The position numbers and the translations under genes were made by a program. Under the pieces are notes generated by a model. That model had not been told where the DNA came from. It did not search any database and worked only from the letters and a program-made list of their open reading frames with translations. Shown one piece after another: positions 21,258 through 30,783 of a stretch of DNA of 64,000 nt; the first letter of the stretch is position 1, and the number at the start of each line of letters is the position of its first letter. Source of the DNA: Bartonella sp. JB63 (lineage in GTDB: Bacteria > Pseudomonadota > Alphaproteobacteria > Rhizobiales > Rhizobiaceae); assembly GCF_002022665.1 (NCBI RefSeq), contig NZ_CP019788.1, positions 558,001-622,000 on the forward strand, written 5' to 3'.

Positions 21258-23765
21258 TTAATTTGTGATAAAACAGCTTCCTCCGGATTGTCTGATAGCT
21301 TCACAAAGGCTTACAGCTTCATCACGATTTTGTGTTTGAACTCGGATACGATAGTAAGTACCTTTCCCTGATATAAGAGCAGATTGAATATTTAATGATC
21401 GGGAGCCGATAACAGATCCAAATTTAGATTTTATTTTTCTCAAAGAATTTTGTGCTAGTTCAGGAGTAGGTTGAGACGAAAGTTGTACATAGTACCTTTC
21501 TCCATTTTGCATTGTTGTTTGTCTTGAAGAATCTAAATTAGAGGAATTAGGTATTGGAGCCTTTGAATTCAAATGTGAGGGTGAAGGAACAGGTATAAAT
21601 GAATCTCGCATTTTTTCTTTAATAGAAGAGACAGAATTGTTTTCTGTGGCGACATAACTACTATCAGTTATAAGAGTGTGTTTTGTTTTTTCGCGATCTG
21701 TGAAGCTCTGTTCTGTTTCATTTTTCTTTGTAGCAGATGATTGTGAAGAAACAGATAGCTGCTTTTGAGATTGTTCAGGTATAACGTTATTAGTTATTTC
21801 ATATTGAGCAACAGTTTTTTCGTCTGTGTGATCATTCGAAGTTTTTACAATTGTACCATCTGATTTTACAACAACAGTATTAACTTCTTGTGTCGGAATA
21901 ATATGATTAAGCGCTGCAGCAATTGCATCTTCAACATAGGCCTCATCAAGGGGAGAAGATGAAGAACTCTCAGTTACTTTTTTGTTTAGTTCTGTTAAAT
22001 TTTCGGGTGCTTCAGAATTGTCAAAAAGAAACTGCTGTGTATTTTCCTGTTTTGTATTTTTTTCAGTTATCTGTTTATAAATGTCTAAATTATGAGTAAT
22101 ATTATTTTCAGATTCAGTTATTTCTGGTTTGACCTTAAAAGGTGTATTATCAGCACGAATAATATTTAGATCTTCGTTTCTATCTGATGATATAAAAAAG
22201 TAAATATAGCTAACGAGACCAATTGTTGCTAAAATAAGAAAAATAATACTTTTAGTAAGAAGTCTTCCAATAGTAAAGCTTTTTAGAGAAGAATCCGTTA
22301 ATGTACTAGTGGGTGTTTCATTTGCATATCCATATTGTGAATTCTCAGGAAAGGAAGAGGAATAAAGTTTTCCATTTTCAGTAGAAGAATAGTTGGTATT
22401 TTTTTCCTGAGTATTTATGTTTAAATCTGTCATCAAATTTTGCTTAGCAGGATAAAAAGCTTCACTTCTTTGTTTTTGAGAAAAATTTTCCGTTATAGTA
22501 TTACCTATGCTAAATACATCAGAAAATTCTTTTTCTAAAGGGACATCATATTTAGGCTCTTCATAAGAAACTGCTGAAACCATAACTGGTTCAGTTTTTT
22601 CTACTATCTCCTCTGCAAATTTATAGGTGTCAACATTGGGAGGGGAGTTATCACTATGTGTAAGATTTTCCATAGAAAAACTACCCATTTGTCCGTTATC
22701 AAAGGTTCCTAGTGGAGGGGATGTATAATTGAAATCATTTTGGTTATATTGTTTCTTTTGTTCATTATTTTTGGAGATATCTTGAGTATTATGGATATCA
22801 TTTCTAGTATATTGAATTTGAGCATTATTATATACTGAAGTTTTTGCAATATTACTTTCTTGTTTTAAATTTTGTTTTTCAGGAACATTAATAATATGTT
22901 TTTCTTGTGAAAAATCTTCTAAATTAACAAATTTATCAGTTTGTGATGAATTCACGGTAGATGCAATATTTGTTAATTCATTTATTGCAGTACTATTTAT
23001 ATTTGAAGTTTTATTAGAAGATGAAAGCAATGTATGCTCATTTGTAGGGGCAATATTTTGTTGAGAAGTTGGTATTTCATATGAGTAGTTTACAGATGTC
23101 TTATAAGTATTTTTCTGATAATTATACTCTGGCTGCGTGCTATAAACTTCTGTTTGTTGGACATTCACTGGAGAAGGAGGATCGGTCTCTTTATGGAGAG
23201 CTGCGGTAAATATATCACTGCTTCGTGGATCTAAACCATCAGGAAAAGAATTTCTTATTTTTGGATTAAAATTACCTTCTTCGGAGGAGGAACTAATATT
23301 AACAGGATCTGATCTATTTCCTATTGCTTGAGCATTTGGAATAGGTAATGGAGAAAGTGTATTTAAAAATTTTTCTTCATTACTATTGATATGAGGAGAA
23401 TATTCTGCTTTAGAAAAAAAAATATTTTGATTTGAACGATTTACAGCAAAATTTTTTACCATATCCATATGATTTTGGTTATTAGTATTTAATTGTGCGT
23501 TCCATTGTTCATTATCATCAAATGGTAATTCACCACCTAAATTATTTTCATTGATGTCTTCTAGAAAAGGTAAATTAAATGAAGAGGAATCCTCAGAAAC
23601 TTGAGGCACCGAATGTTCTGATTTTAATAAAGACTGGGCATGTTGAGCATTCTTTTTTTCATTTTCTAGATTTGAATTGAAAATCTGCTTAAGCTTTTCC
23701 AAAGGATCATAATGCTCATGATCTCGCTTTGCTTCCTCTGGATTTTTGAGATCATTATCGCTCAT
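21258..23765 (-). CDS. SPOR-domain envelope protein with long low-complexity region
   Basis: Predicted inner-membrane protein that binds denuded septal peptidoglycan through its C-terminal SPOR domain. It has about 835 residues. Residues 1 to about 500 are a cytoplasmic, Asn/Ser/Gln/Glu-rich region with little predicted structure. About 503-524 form a membrane helix (SIIFLILATIGLVSYIYFFI), then a Ser/Thr-rich periplasmic linker, and about 755-835 the SPOR domain (RYYVQLSSQPTPELAQNSL ... YYRIRVQTQNRDEAVSLCEA). The ATG at 23765 is preferred over a GTG four codons upstream, with GAGAA before it. In relatives a SPOR gene follows argS, and nagZ, scpA/B and tat genes come next; here the small gene at 20837 lies beyond. 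The length is well above that of typical SPOR proteins. Not FtsN-like outside the domain plan. Confidence 0.85.
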   Translation of the reverse strand: MSDNDLKNPEEAKRDHEHYDPLEKLKQIFNSNLENEKKNAQHAQSLLKSEHSVPQVSEDSSSFNLPFLEDINENNLGGELPFDDNEQWNAQLNTNNQNHMDMVKNFAVNRSNQNIFFSKAEYSPHINSNEEKFLNTLSPLPIPNAQAIGNRSDPVNISSSSEEGNFNPKIRNSFPDGLDPRSSDIFTAALHKETDPPSPVNVQQTEVYSTQPEYNYQKNTYKTSVNYSYEIPTSQQNIAPTNEHTLLSSSNKTSNINSTAINELTNIASTVNSSQTDKFVNLEDFSQEKHIINVPEKQNLKQESNIAKTSVYNNAQIQYTRNDIHNTQDISKNNEQKKQYNQNDFNYTSPPLGTFDNGQMGSFSMENLTHSDNSPPNVDTYKFAEEIVEKTEPVMVSAVSYEEPKYDVPLEKEFSDVFSIGNTITENFSQKQRSEAFYPAKQNLMTDLNINTQEKNTNYSSTENGKLYSSSFPENSQYGYANETPTSTLTDSSLKSFTIGRLLTKSIIFLILATIGLVSYIYFFISSDRNEDLNIIRADNTPFKVKPEITESENNITHNLDIYKQITEKNTKQENTQQFLFDNSEAPENLTELNKKVTESSSSSPLDEAYVEDAIAAALNHIIPTQEVNTVVVKSDGTIVKTSNDHTDEKTVAQYEITNNVIPEQSQKQLSVSSQSSATKKNETEQSFTDREKTKHTLITDSSYVATENNSVSSIKEKMRDSFIPVPSPSHLNSKAPIPNSSNLDSSRQTTMQNGERYYVQLSSQPTPELAQNSLRKIKSKFGSVIGSRSLNIQSALISGKGTYYRIRVQTQNRDEAVSLCEAIRQSGGSCFITN

Positions 23766-23934
23766 AGGTTTTCTCACATGATAATTTGTATTTTTATGTA
23801 CAGCTATTAATTCTGACTTTAAATTGTATACTAAATTAATTTACTGTATATTAAATATGGGTCTTTATAAATTATAATAATATACAAAAAATATTCTAAA
23901 TAAAATACTCATTTTATATATTTATAGAACTTTT

Positions 23935-25701
23935 TCAACGCATTTCTGTTGGCGCTTTTACTCCAATAATTGTGAGTCCCGATGATAAAATATTAATCAT
24001 AGCTTGAATCAATCCAAGTCTAGCTAATGATAATTCTTTATTATCAGGTCTAATAAAACGTAAGTTAGTATTATCATTGCCTTTATTCCAATGCCCATGA
24101 AAGTGTGACGCAAGATCATGAAGGTAAAATGCTAATCGATGCGGTTCTTTATGAATGACGGCTTGTTCAATGATACGCGGATATTCGGCAAGTTTGCGTA
24201 TTAATAATATTTCACTTTCATTTGCTAATTGGTCAAGATGTGCAATCATTGTATCGTTTGAAGGATTTTCAGTAAGAAAGCTTTCTTGAGCTTGACGAAA
24301 GATTGAGTGACAGCGTGCATTTGCATATTGTACATAAAAAATCGGGTTATCTTTTGATTGTTCTGTTACTTTTGTAAAATCAAAATCAATAGGTGCTTCA
24401 CATTTACGATAAAGCATCATAAAACGAACTGGGTCATGACCGACTTCTTCTACAACATCACGAAGAGTAACAAATGATCCGGCTCTTTTGGACATGCGTA
24501 CTGGTTGACCGCGGCGAAAAAGCTTTACTAACTGGCATAAGAAAACTGTTAGTTTAGCTTTATTGCCAGAAATTGCCTTTGCTATAGCTTCCAATCGCTT
24601 TACATAACCAGTGTGATCTGCGCCTAGAATATAAATCATTTCATCGAAGCAACGATTAAATTTATCACGAAAATAAGCAACATCAGCTGCAAAATAAGTA
24701 TAAGAACCATCTGATTTAATTAAGACACGATCTTGATCGTCACCAATATCGGTTGAACGGAATAAGGTCTGCTCGCGCGGTTCCCAATCTTCTATATTTT
24801 GCCCTTTTGGTGGTGGTAATGTGCCTTTATAGATATAACCACTTAAAGTAAGATCATTAATCGTACTACGAATGGCTTGCGCATTATTTTCATAAAGCGT
24901 GCGTTCCGAGAAAAAGACATCATGATAAATATTAAGAGCAGCTAAATCTTTCCGAATCATTGACATCATAGCATTGATTGAATATTCTTTTACTATAGAT
25001 AAAGCCTCTTCTTGATCTATAATTAATAACTTGTCACCAAATTTTTGGGCAAGTGATTGCCCCAAGGGTATTAGGTATTCACCTGGATAAAGACCTTCCG
25101 GAATTTCACTGATTATTTGCCCTAGTGCCTCACGATAACGCAACATTACAGAATGAGCGAGTACTTTTATTTGTTCACCAGCATCATTGATGTAATATTC
25201 TTTAGTAACTTCATGACCAGTAAACTGAAGCAAGTTAGCAAGAACATCACCAATAACAGCACCCCGGCAATGACCAACGTGCATGGGGCCGGTTGGATTT
25301 GCAGATACATATTCGATATTGACTTTTCTCCCTTGTCCTATTTCTATGCGGCCATAGGATACCCCTTTTTCAATCATTGTCTTTAAGGCTTCTTGCCAGA
25401 ATGATTGTGTGAATTTAATATTAATAAACCCAGGGCCAGCTACATCAATATGATCAATGTGATCAACAAATTGATCATTATTGAGAAGCTCTATAATTTT
25501 TTCTGCAAGAGCACGTGGATTTAATCCAACAGGCTTAGCAAGTACCATAGCAGCATTTGTTGATAAATCACCATGCAAAGAATCACGCGAGGGATCAACA
25601 ACGATTTTTGATAAATCTAAAATTTTTCCATTTTTTTCTTTTATATCAGATAATTCGATTAATTTTTTAATTTTATTTTCGAAATTCTTAAAAACATTCA
25701 T
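23935..25701 (-). CDS. argS: Arginyl-tRNA synthetase
   Basis: Charges tRNA-Arg. The 588-residue class I synthetase has an N-terminal additional domain, the HIGH-type motif [14 protein letters not shown], the KMSKS-type motif in [17 protein letters not shown], and a C-terminal DALR anticodon-binding domain ([16 protein letters not shown] onward). The ATG at 25701 is chosen over a TTG two codons earlier; GGAA lies about ten bases before it, and the gene begins two bases after the dgt stop, so the two are coupled. dgt-argS-SPOR gene is a common rhizobial order. Confidence 0.97.
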   Translation of the reverse strand: MNVFKNFENKIKKLIELSDIKEKNGKILDLSKIVVDPSRDSLHGDLSTNAAMVLAKPVGLNPRALAEKIIELLNNDQFVDHIDHIDVAGPGFINIKFTQSFWQEALKTMIEKGVSYGRIEIGQGRKVNIEYVSANPTGPMHVGHCRGAVIGDVLANLLQFTGHEVTKEYYINDAGEQIKVLAHSVMLRYREALGQIISEIPEGLYPGEYLIPLGQSLAQKFGDKLLIIDQEEALSIVKEYSINAMMSMIRKDLAALNIYHDVFFSERTLYENNAQAIRSTINDLTLSGYIYKGTLPPPKGQNIEDWEPREQTLFRSTDIGDDQDRVLIKSDGSYTYFAADVAYFRDKFNRCFDEMIYILGADHTGYVKRLEAIAKAISGNKAKLTVFLCQLVKLFRRGQPVRMSKRAGSFVTLRDVVEEVGHDPVRFMMLYRKCEAPIDFDFTKVTEQSKDNPIFYVQYANARCHSIFRQAQESFLTENPSNDTMIAHLDQLANESEILLIRKLAEYPRIIEQAVIHKEPHRLAFYLHDLASHFHGHWNKGNDNTNLRFIRPDNKELSLARLGLIQAMINILSSGLTIIGVKAPTEMR

Positions 25702-25703
25702 GT

Positions 25704-26933
25704 TCAAATTCCATGGTGTATTCGAAGTTGTCGATCGACATCATCAGTATGGTTAAATAATCGATGATATTCACGCAAGGCATAATGATCGGTCATACCT
25801 GATAAAAAATCAGCAATAAGCCGCGCTAATTCTTGATTAGTTAAATCAGTTATTTTAATATACCAATTTTCGGGTAATAAGTTTGGATTTTCATAATAAC
25901 ATTTGAATAATTTTTGTACAATGCATTTTGCTGTATTACGACGTGCAAGGACTTTATCGTGATAATAAAGATTTTGAAAGAGAAAGTCCTTTAACTGTTT
26001 TTCTTGAATAATCATTATTGGGGAAAAAGTAACAATGGTTTGCTTCGCTTGATAAATATCATTTACACTCTTTGGTTTGATGAGTGCTAAATTTTTTTGT
26101 GATTGTTCAATAACATCTTCAACCATGACTGTTATTTGTCTACGTACCAATTCATATCCGCGTCTAGTTTCGTCAAGTTTTGGATATTTTTTTTTGATAT
26201 CTTTTAATAATGAAGCGGTTAAAGAAATTTGCTCGAACTGATTAATTTTTAAAAAGCGCGAACGTAAACCATCATCAATATCATGAGCGTTGTAAGCAAT
26301 ATCATCAGCAATAGCTGCACATTGCGCTTCTAATCCAGCAAAGCAATTAAGCTCAAGATTCTGTTTTGCATTATATTGCAAAATATCAATAGAAATATTT
26401 TTATTGTTAGAATGAAGACCTAAAAGAGGACCATTATGCTTTACAAGTCCTTCAAGTGTTTCCCAGGTAAGATTTAATCCATCAAAATCTGCGTAGCGTT
26501 GTTCTAGTTTTGTAACAATCCGTAACGCTTGTGCGTTATGATCAAAACCACCATAAGATGCCATTGCTTCATTCAGAGCATCTTCTCCTGCATGGCCAAA
26601 AGGTGTATGCCCAAAATCATGAGCAAGAGCAATAGCTTCTGCAAGATCTTCATCAAGACTTAATGCACGAGCTAATGTTCGTGCAATTTGAGAAACTTCG
26701 ATTGAATGAGTAAGTCGTGTTCGATAATGATCACTTTCATTTGCAATAAAAACCTGGGTTTTATGTTTAAGACGTCGAAATGCATTAGAATGAATAATAC
26801 GATCACGATCTCGTTGAAAGGGTGTACGTATGGTGTTTTCTACCTCATAAAATAATCTACCACGACTTTTTTGTGGGTTTGTGCTATATAAAGCTCGAGA
26901 TTGATAATTGTAATTGATATTATTTATATCCAT
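25704..26933 (-). CDS. dgt: dGTPase-like triphosphohydrolase
   Basis: HD-superfamily deoxynucleotide triphosphohydrolase, converting dGTP (and possibly other dNTPs) to the nucleoside and triphosphate. It has 409 residues, in the size range of the shorter type 2 subfamily. The metal-binding residues are visible: His in [17 protein letters not shown], the HD pair in [19 protein letters not shown], and the later Asp in [17 protein letters not shown]. The N-terminal [20 protein letters not shown] block is typical. It starts at ATG 26933, divergent from the IscA/ErpA-type gene, and is followed two bases later by argS. Confidence 0.95.
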   Translation of the reverse strand: MDINNINYNYQSRALYSTNPQKSRGRLFYEVENTIRTPFQRDRDRIIHSNAFRRLKHKTQVFIANESDHYRTRLTHSIEVSQIARTLARALSLDEDLAEAIALAHDFGHTPFGHAGEDALNEAMASYGGFDHNAQALRIVTKLEQRYADFDGLNLTWETLEGLVKHNGPLLGLHSNNKNISIDILQYNAKQNLELNCFAGLEAQCAAIADDIAYNAHDIDDGLRSRFLKINQFEQISLTASLLKDIKKKYPKLDETRRGYELVRRQITVMVEDVIEQSQKNLALIKPKSVNDIYQAKQTIVTFSPIMIIQEKQLKDFLFQNLYYHDKVLARRNTAKCIVQKLFKCYYENPNLLPENWYIKITDLTNQELARLIADFLSGMTDHYALREYHRLFNHTDDVDRQLRIHHGI

Positions 26934-27049
26934 TGCAAGTTATCCATTCTCACCTTAAATTTAGAATCAGTCATTATTAACAAAATTCTATGTATTTTGA
27001 ATACTGTTTCTTTAAAATTTAGTTCATTAATTCAAGGATCTAGTAACAC

Positions 27050-27373
27050 ATGAGTGTGAGTATTTCAGATTTTGCTGCCAAACAAATTGCTCAGATACTT
27101 GCAGGACAACCTGGAAAAATAGCTTTACGTATTTCTGTTGAGGGGGGTGGATGTTCGGGGTTTTCTTATAAATATGATTTGGTCTCTGAAAGTAAAGAAG
27201 ATGATTTTATTATTGAAAAAGATGGAGCGGTGGTATTTATTGATTCAATATCTCTTCCTTTCATAAAAGGGGCTGAAATTGATTTTGTCGATGATCTTAT
27301 GGGGCAATCTTTTCAAATTCATAATCCTAATGCTACGTCATCATGTGGTTGTGGCGTTAGCTTTTCAATTTAG
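27050..27373 (+). CDS. erpA: Iron-sulfur cluster insertion protein, IscA/ErpA family
   Basis: A-type carrier that delivers Fe-S clusters to apoproteins. It has 107 residues with the three conserved cysteines: one in SVEGGGCSGFSYKYDL and two in the C-terminal SSCGCGVSFSI. The N-terminus MSVSISDFAAKQIAQIL is short. Within the family, ErpA and IscA are hard to separate by sequence alone; ErpA is the usual name for this lone gene next to dgt in rhizobia, and no iscSU genes are adjacent. It begins at ATG 27050, divergent from dgt. Confidence 0.9.
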   Translation: MSVSISDFAAKQIAQILAGQPGKIALRISVEGGGCSGFSYKYDLVSESKEDDFIIEKDGAVVFIDSISLPFIKGAEIDFVDDLMGQSFQIHNPNATSSCGCGVSFSI

Positions 27374-27433
27374 AATAATTACTTTTCTATATTACTCCTT
27401 GAAAAGATTATTGATTTGATCAACAATATAGAA

Positions 27434-28399
27434 ATGAGAATTTTTATAAAAAAATCATATCAGATTTTGTGGCTGATAATAACATGTATCTTATCGATTT
27501 GGAGTAGTTTTACATTTTCTGAAGAAGGAAAATTTCAAAGGAATCAACGAGAACAATTAACTACTTCCATTATAGATTCTCACGATCGTAAAAAGGAAAT
27601 TTCATATTTTTCGCAGCTTATATTAAATGCTCAACTAACAAATAATAGTGAAAATATTATGAGTGGGTTAGTGTGGCGTGTTTATGCACCTATTTTAGGT
27701 GATGACAATAAGTTGCTATTGATTGCAATTTATAAAGGTGGTACTGCGCGTTTTGATTTAAAACCAGGGAGCTATATTGTCCATGTTTCATTTGGTCATG
27801 CAAGTACTGTGCAACATGTCAGCTTAGAAAATGGGCAACATCTTGTTAAAAACTTTAATCTTGATGCTGGCGGTGTTGTTTTCAATAGTACATTATTTAA
27901 TGGTATAATTAATGAAAAAGAATTGCGTTTTACTATATATGAAGATGAAAAAGAAAATGATGATACGGGTGTAATTCTAGCAAATATTAAACCACAATCA
28001 GTTGTACGCTTAAAAGCTGGTCATTATCACGTTGTTTCTCAGTATGGTTCAGTTAATGCCATTATACGCTCAGATATTCAAGTAGAGGCTGGTAAAATTA
28101 CTGAAGTGACTCTTGAGCATCAAGCTGCTCAAATCATCTTAAAGTTGGTACGTCAAGAGGGAGGAGAAGCGTTAGCAGATACAAGTTGGTCTATCACAAA
28201 TGATTCTGGTGATATCATTTATGAAACAGTTGGTGCTTATGTTTTGCTTGTGTTAGTGGAGGGTGATTATATTGCTATCGCTAAAAATAAAGACAAAATT
28301 TATCAAAAGGTTTTTTCGGTAGTTTCTGGCCATGATAAAGATGTGAATGTTATAGCAAATTCACAAAATATACAGCAATTTGATGATTTAATGAATTGA
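27434..28399 (+). CDS. Exported beta-repeat protein of unknown function
   Basis: A 321-residue protein of unknown function. The ATG at 27434 gives a good signal peptide (MRIFIKKSYQILWLIITCIL, then SIWSSFTFSEEG); a TTG six codons earlier is an alternative. The mature part seems to contain three similar beta units, each ending in a Gly-x-Tyr pattern: FDLKPGSYIVHVSFG, VRLKAGHYHVVSQYG and VLVEGDYIAIAKNK. Between them are strands such as GLVWRVYAPI, LRFTIYEDEKE and SWSITNDSGD. This resembles Ig-like or carboxypeptidase-regulatory-like folds. It lies between an Fe-S carrier gene and ccdA, 40-50 bases from each, so possibly cotranscribed with them, acting in the periplasm. Confidence 0.7.
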   Translation: MRIFIKKSYQILWLIITCILSIWSSFTFSEEGKFQRNQREQLTTSIIDSHDRKKEISYFSQLILNAQLTNNSENIMSGLVWRVYAPILGDDNKLLLIAIYKGGTARFDLKPGSYIVHVSFGHASTVQHVSLENGQHLVKNFNLDAGGVVFNSTLFNGIINEKELRFTIYEDEKENDDTGVILANIKPQSVVRLKAGHYHVVSQYGSVNAIIRSDIQVEAGKITEVTLEHQAAQIILKLVRQEGGEALADTSWSITNDSGDIIYETVGAYVLLVLVEGDYIAIAKNKDKIYQKVFSVVSGHDKDVNVIANSQNIQQFDDLMN

Positions 28400-28448
28400 T
28401 TTATTATTTTGAATGTAAACTGTAATTATTAAAGGGATATTTAAAGTT

Positions 28449-29216
28449 TTGGGTGTAGAATTTTCAATATTTAATGTATTTTTTGCTGGTGCATTGTCTT
28501 TTTTATCACCATGTGTTTTGCCATTAGTTCCTCCTTATTTGTGCTATATGGCAGGTGTTAGCATTGACGATTTTCAGTCAGAAAAACGAGATAGAAGAAC
28601 ATCGATACGTTTAGTACTTTTGTCTTCTGTTATTGCTTTCGTACTTGGATTTACAACTGTTTTTGTTATATTGGGTGCAAGTGCAAGTGCGCTTGGAAAA
28701 TTCATCGGTTATTATCGCGATTGGTTCGCTATTATTTCTGGAATTATCATTATTATTTTTGGTTTAAATTTTTTAGGTGTTGTTAAGATTGCTTTATTAA
28801 TGCGTGAGGTACGTTTTCAAACAAGAAAAACACCTGCTGGACCTTTAGGAGCTTATATTATTGGTTTAGCTTTTGCGTTTGGTTGGACACCATGTATTGG
28901 TCCAATTTTGGGCCCTATTATAACGCTTGCAGGAACGAAAGAAACTGTAAGGGAGGGAGCTATGCTTTTGGGGGTTTATGCATTAGGTCTTGGAGTGCCT
29001 TTTCTGTTAGCTGCATTATTTTCAAGTAGTTTCATGGGTTTTTTAGGGTTTTTTCGTATTCATTTAGGAAAAGTTGAAAAAATTATAGGTATTTTTCTAA
29101 TTATTACAGGTATTTTATTTTTGACAGGTTCTATGCAAAACTTGTCATTTTGGCTTTTAGAAAATTATCCTTTATTGAGTAATATTGAAACTATTAGTTG
29201 GCATGATTTGGCATGA
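28449..29216 (+). CDS. ccdA: Cytochrome c biogenesis protein CcdA
   Basis: Inner-membrane thiol transporter that passes electrons from cytoplasmic thioredoxin to periplasmic partners for cytochrome c maturation and disulfide reduction. It has 255 residues and about six membrane helices. The two redox cysteines are in FLSPCVLPLVPPYL (helix 1) and FGWTPCIGPILGPI (helix 4), the diagnostic positions. It starts with TTG at 28449; AAAGGGA lies about 13 bases upstream and no nearer ATG fits. The exported unknown protein gene precedes it by 49 bases. Confidence 0.93.
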   Translation: MGVEFSIFNVFFAGALSFLSPCVLPLVPPYLCYMAGVSIDDFQSEKRDRRTSIRLVLLSSVIAFVLGFTTVFVILGASASALGKFIGYYRDWFAIISGIIIIIFGLNFLGVVKIALLMREVRFQTRKTPAGPLGAYIIGLAFAFGWTPCIGPILGPIITLAGTKETVREGAMLLGVYALGLGVPFLLAALFSSSFMGFLGFFRIHLGKVEKIIGIFLIITGILFLTGSMQNLSFWLLENYPLLSNIETISWHDLA

Positions 29217-29261
29217 TATTGTAATTTTATTTAGATTTTTTCATTAATTTTATGTGCTTTT

Positions 29262-30611
29262 ATGGTTAGAAGTTGTCTTTCTATTGTTCTTGCAGCAGGT
29301 GAGGGGACGCGTATGAAATCGTCTCTTCCTAAGGTGCTTCATAAAGTAGCTGGATTGCCACTTGTGTGTCACGTGATAAAACAAATAGAACTATTAAATT
29401 TTACACAATTAGCGGTGGTTGTAGGATTTGGTGCAGAAGCTGTTACTAAGGTTGTAAAATCATTTGTAAGAAATGCAATGATTTTTGAACAAAAAGAGCG
29501 TTTAGGTACTGCTCATGCTGTGTTAGCTGCTCGATTTGCTTTGCAACAAGGAGCCGATGATATTCTCATTGTTTTTGGAGATACTCCTTTAATTGAGCAA
29601 GATACATTGGTTAAAATTCGTGAAAAACTTGCTAAGGGAGCAGATGTTGTTATCACTGGTTTTTATACCTCTAATCCAACTGGTTATGGTCGTCTTCTCA
29701 ATAAAGATGGTAATATTATTGCGATTGTAGAAGAAAAAGATGCGAGTGATGAAGAGAAAAAAATTTCTTTTTGTAATGGTGGAATAATGGCCATTAATGG
29801 CAAGTATGCTCTTTTTCTTTTAGATAAAATTGATAATGATAATTTGAAAAAAGAATATTATCTGACGGATATTGTTTCTATTGCGGCTTGTGAGGGTTTA
29901 AATATTCAGGTTGTTGAAGTGCCTTTTGATAATGTGGTAGGAATTAATAATTGTTTTGAGCTTTTTGAGGTTGATGTTTTATGGCAAAAACGTAAAGCAC
30001 GCGATCTTATGTTATCTGGTGTTAGAATACTAAAACCAGAAAGTGTTTATTTCTCTTATGACACAGAAGTTGAATCAGACGTTGTAATTGAGCCAAATGT
30101 TTATTTTGGACCAGGAGTAAAGGTGCGATCTGGTGCAGTTATTCATTCATTTAGTTATTTAGAAGGTGTTGTGATTGGTATCGATGCACAGATTGGGCCT
30201 TATACACGTTTACGACCTGGAACAGAATTAGAACGATCAGTTAAGATTGGAAATTTTTGTGAAATTAAGCAAGCAAAAATAGGAGAATTTTCTAAGATTA
30301 ATCATTTGAGTTATATTGGTGATGCGGAGATTGGGATGCATACTAATATTGGAGCTGGTACAATTACTTGCAATTATGATGGTTTTAACAAACATAAAAT
30401 TGTGATTGGCGATAATACTTTTATTGGTTCTAATTCAGCACTTGTCTCTCCTTTGATCATAGGGGAAAGAGCTTATATCGCTTCAGGGAGTGTTATCACT
30501 GAAAATGTTCCTGCCGATAGTATGGCTTTGGGACGTGCGCGGCAAGTGATAAAAAAAGATCGTGCAGAAAAATTACGTGAGCGTTTATCAGCAAATAAAC
30601 AAAAAAATTAA
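29262..30611 (+). CDS. glmU: Bifunctional UDP-N-acetylglucosamine pyrophosphorylase / glucosamine-1-phosphate acetyltransferase
   Basis: Makes UDP-GlcNAc for peptidoglycan and lipid A: acetylates glucosamine 1-phosphate, then uridylylates it. It has 449 residues. The N-terminal pyrophosphorylase has [20 protein letters not shown] and the FGDTPLI metal site; the C-terminal half is a left-handed beta helix of hexapeptide repeats ([20 protein letters not shown] and later), including [20 protein letters not shown] at the acetyltransferase site. It starts at ATG 29262. glmS follows 172 bases downstream on the same strand, so the two enzymes for the same pathway are adjacent. Confidence 0.97.
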   Translation: MVRSCLSIVLAAGEGTRMKSSLPKVLHKVAGLPLVCHVIKQIELLNFTQLAVVVGFGAEAVTKVVKSFVRNAMIFEQKERLGTAHAVLAARFALQQGADDILIVFGDTPLIEQDTLVKIREKLAKGADVVITGFYTSNPTGYGRLLNKDGNIIAIVEEKDASDEEKKISFCNGGIMAINGKYALFLLDKIDNDNLKKEYYLTDIVSIAACEGLNIQVVEVPFDNVVGINNCFELFEVDVLWQKRKARDLMLSGVRILKPESVYFSYDTEVESDVVIEPNVYFGPGVKVRSGAVIHSFSYLEGVVIGIDAQIGPYTRLRPGTELERSVKIGNFCEIKQAKIGEFSKINHLSYIGDAEIGMHTNIGAGTITCNYDGFNKHKIVIGDNTFIGSNSALVSPLIIGERAYIASGSVITENVPADSMALGRARQVIKKDRAEKLRERLSANKQKN

Positions 30612-30783
30612 TTATTTTATTTATCTCTTAGTTTTAATAGTGGTTTAATAATTGTGTAGAGGCTTGTTCTTAGTTATGATCATGCCATATCAATTTATAT
30701 CGCCGCTTAAAATCTAAAATGAAGATCATTTAATTATTTTATAGTGTTTATTATAAATTTGGGGTGTAAATTGGAGCTTTTTA

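Noticed and set aside
30612..30783. glmS ribozyme in the glmS leader
   Set aside because: No recognisable ribozyme core; that ribozyme is typical of Gram-positive bacteria and is not expected here.
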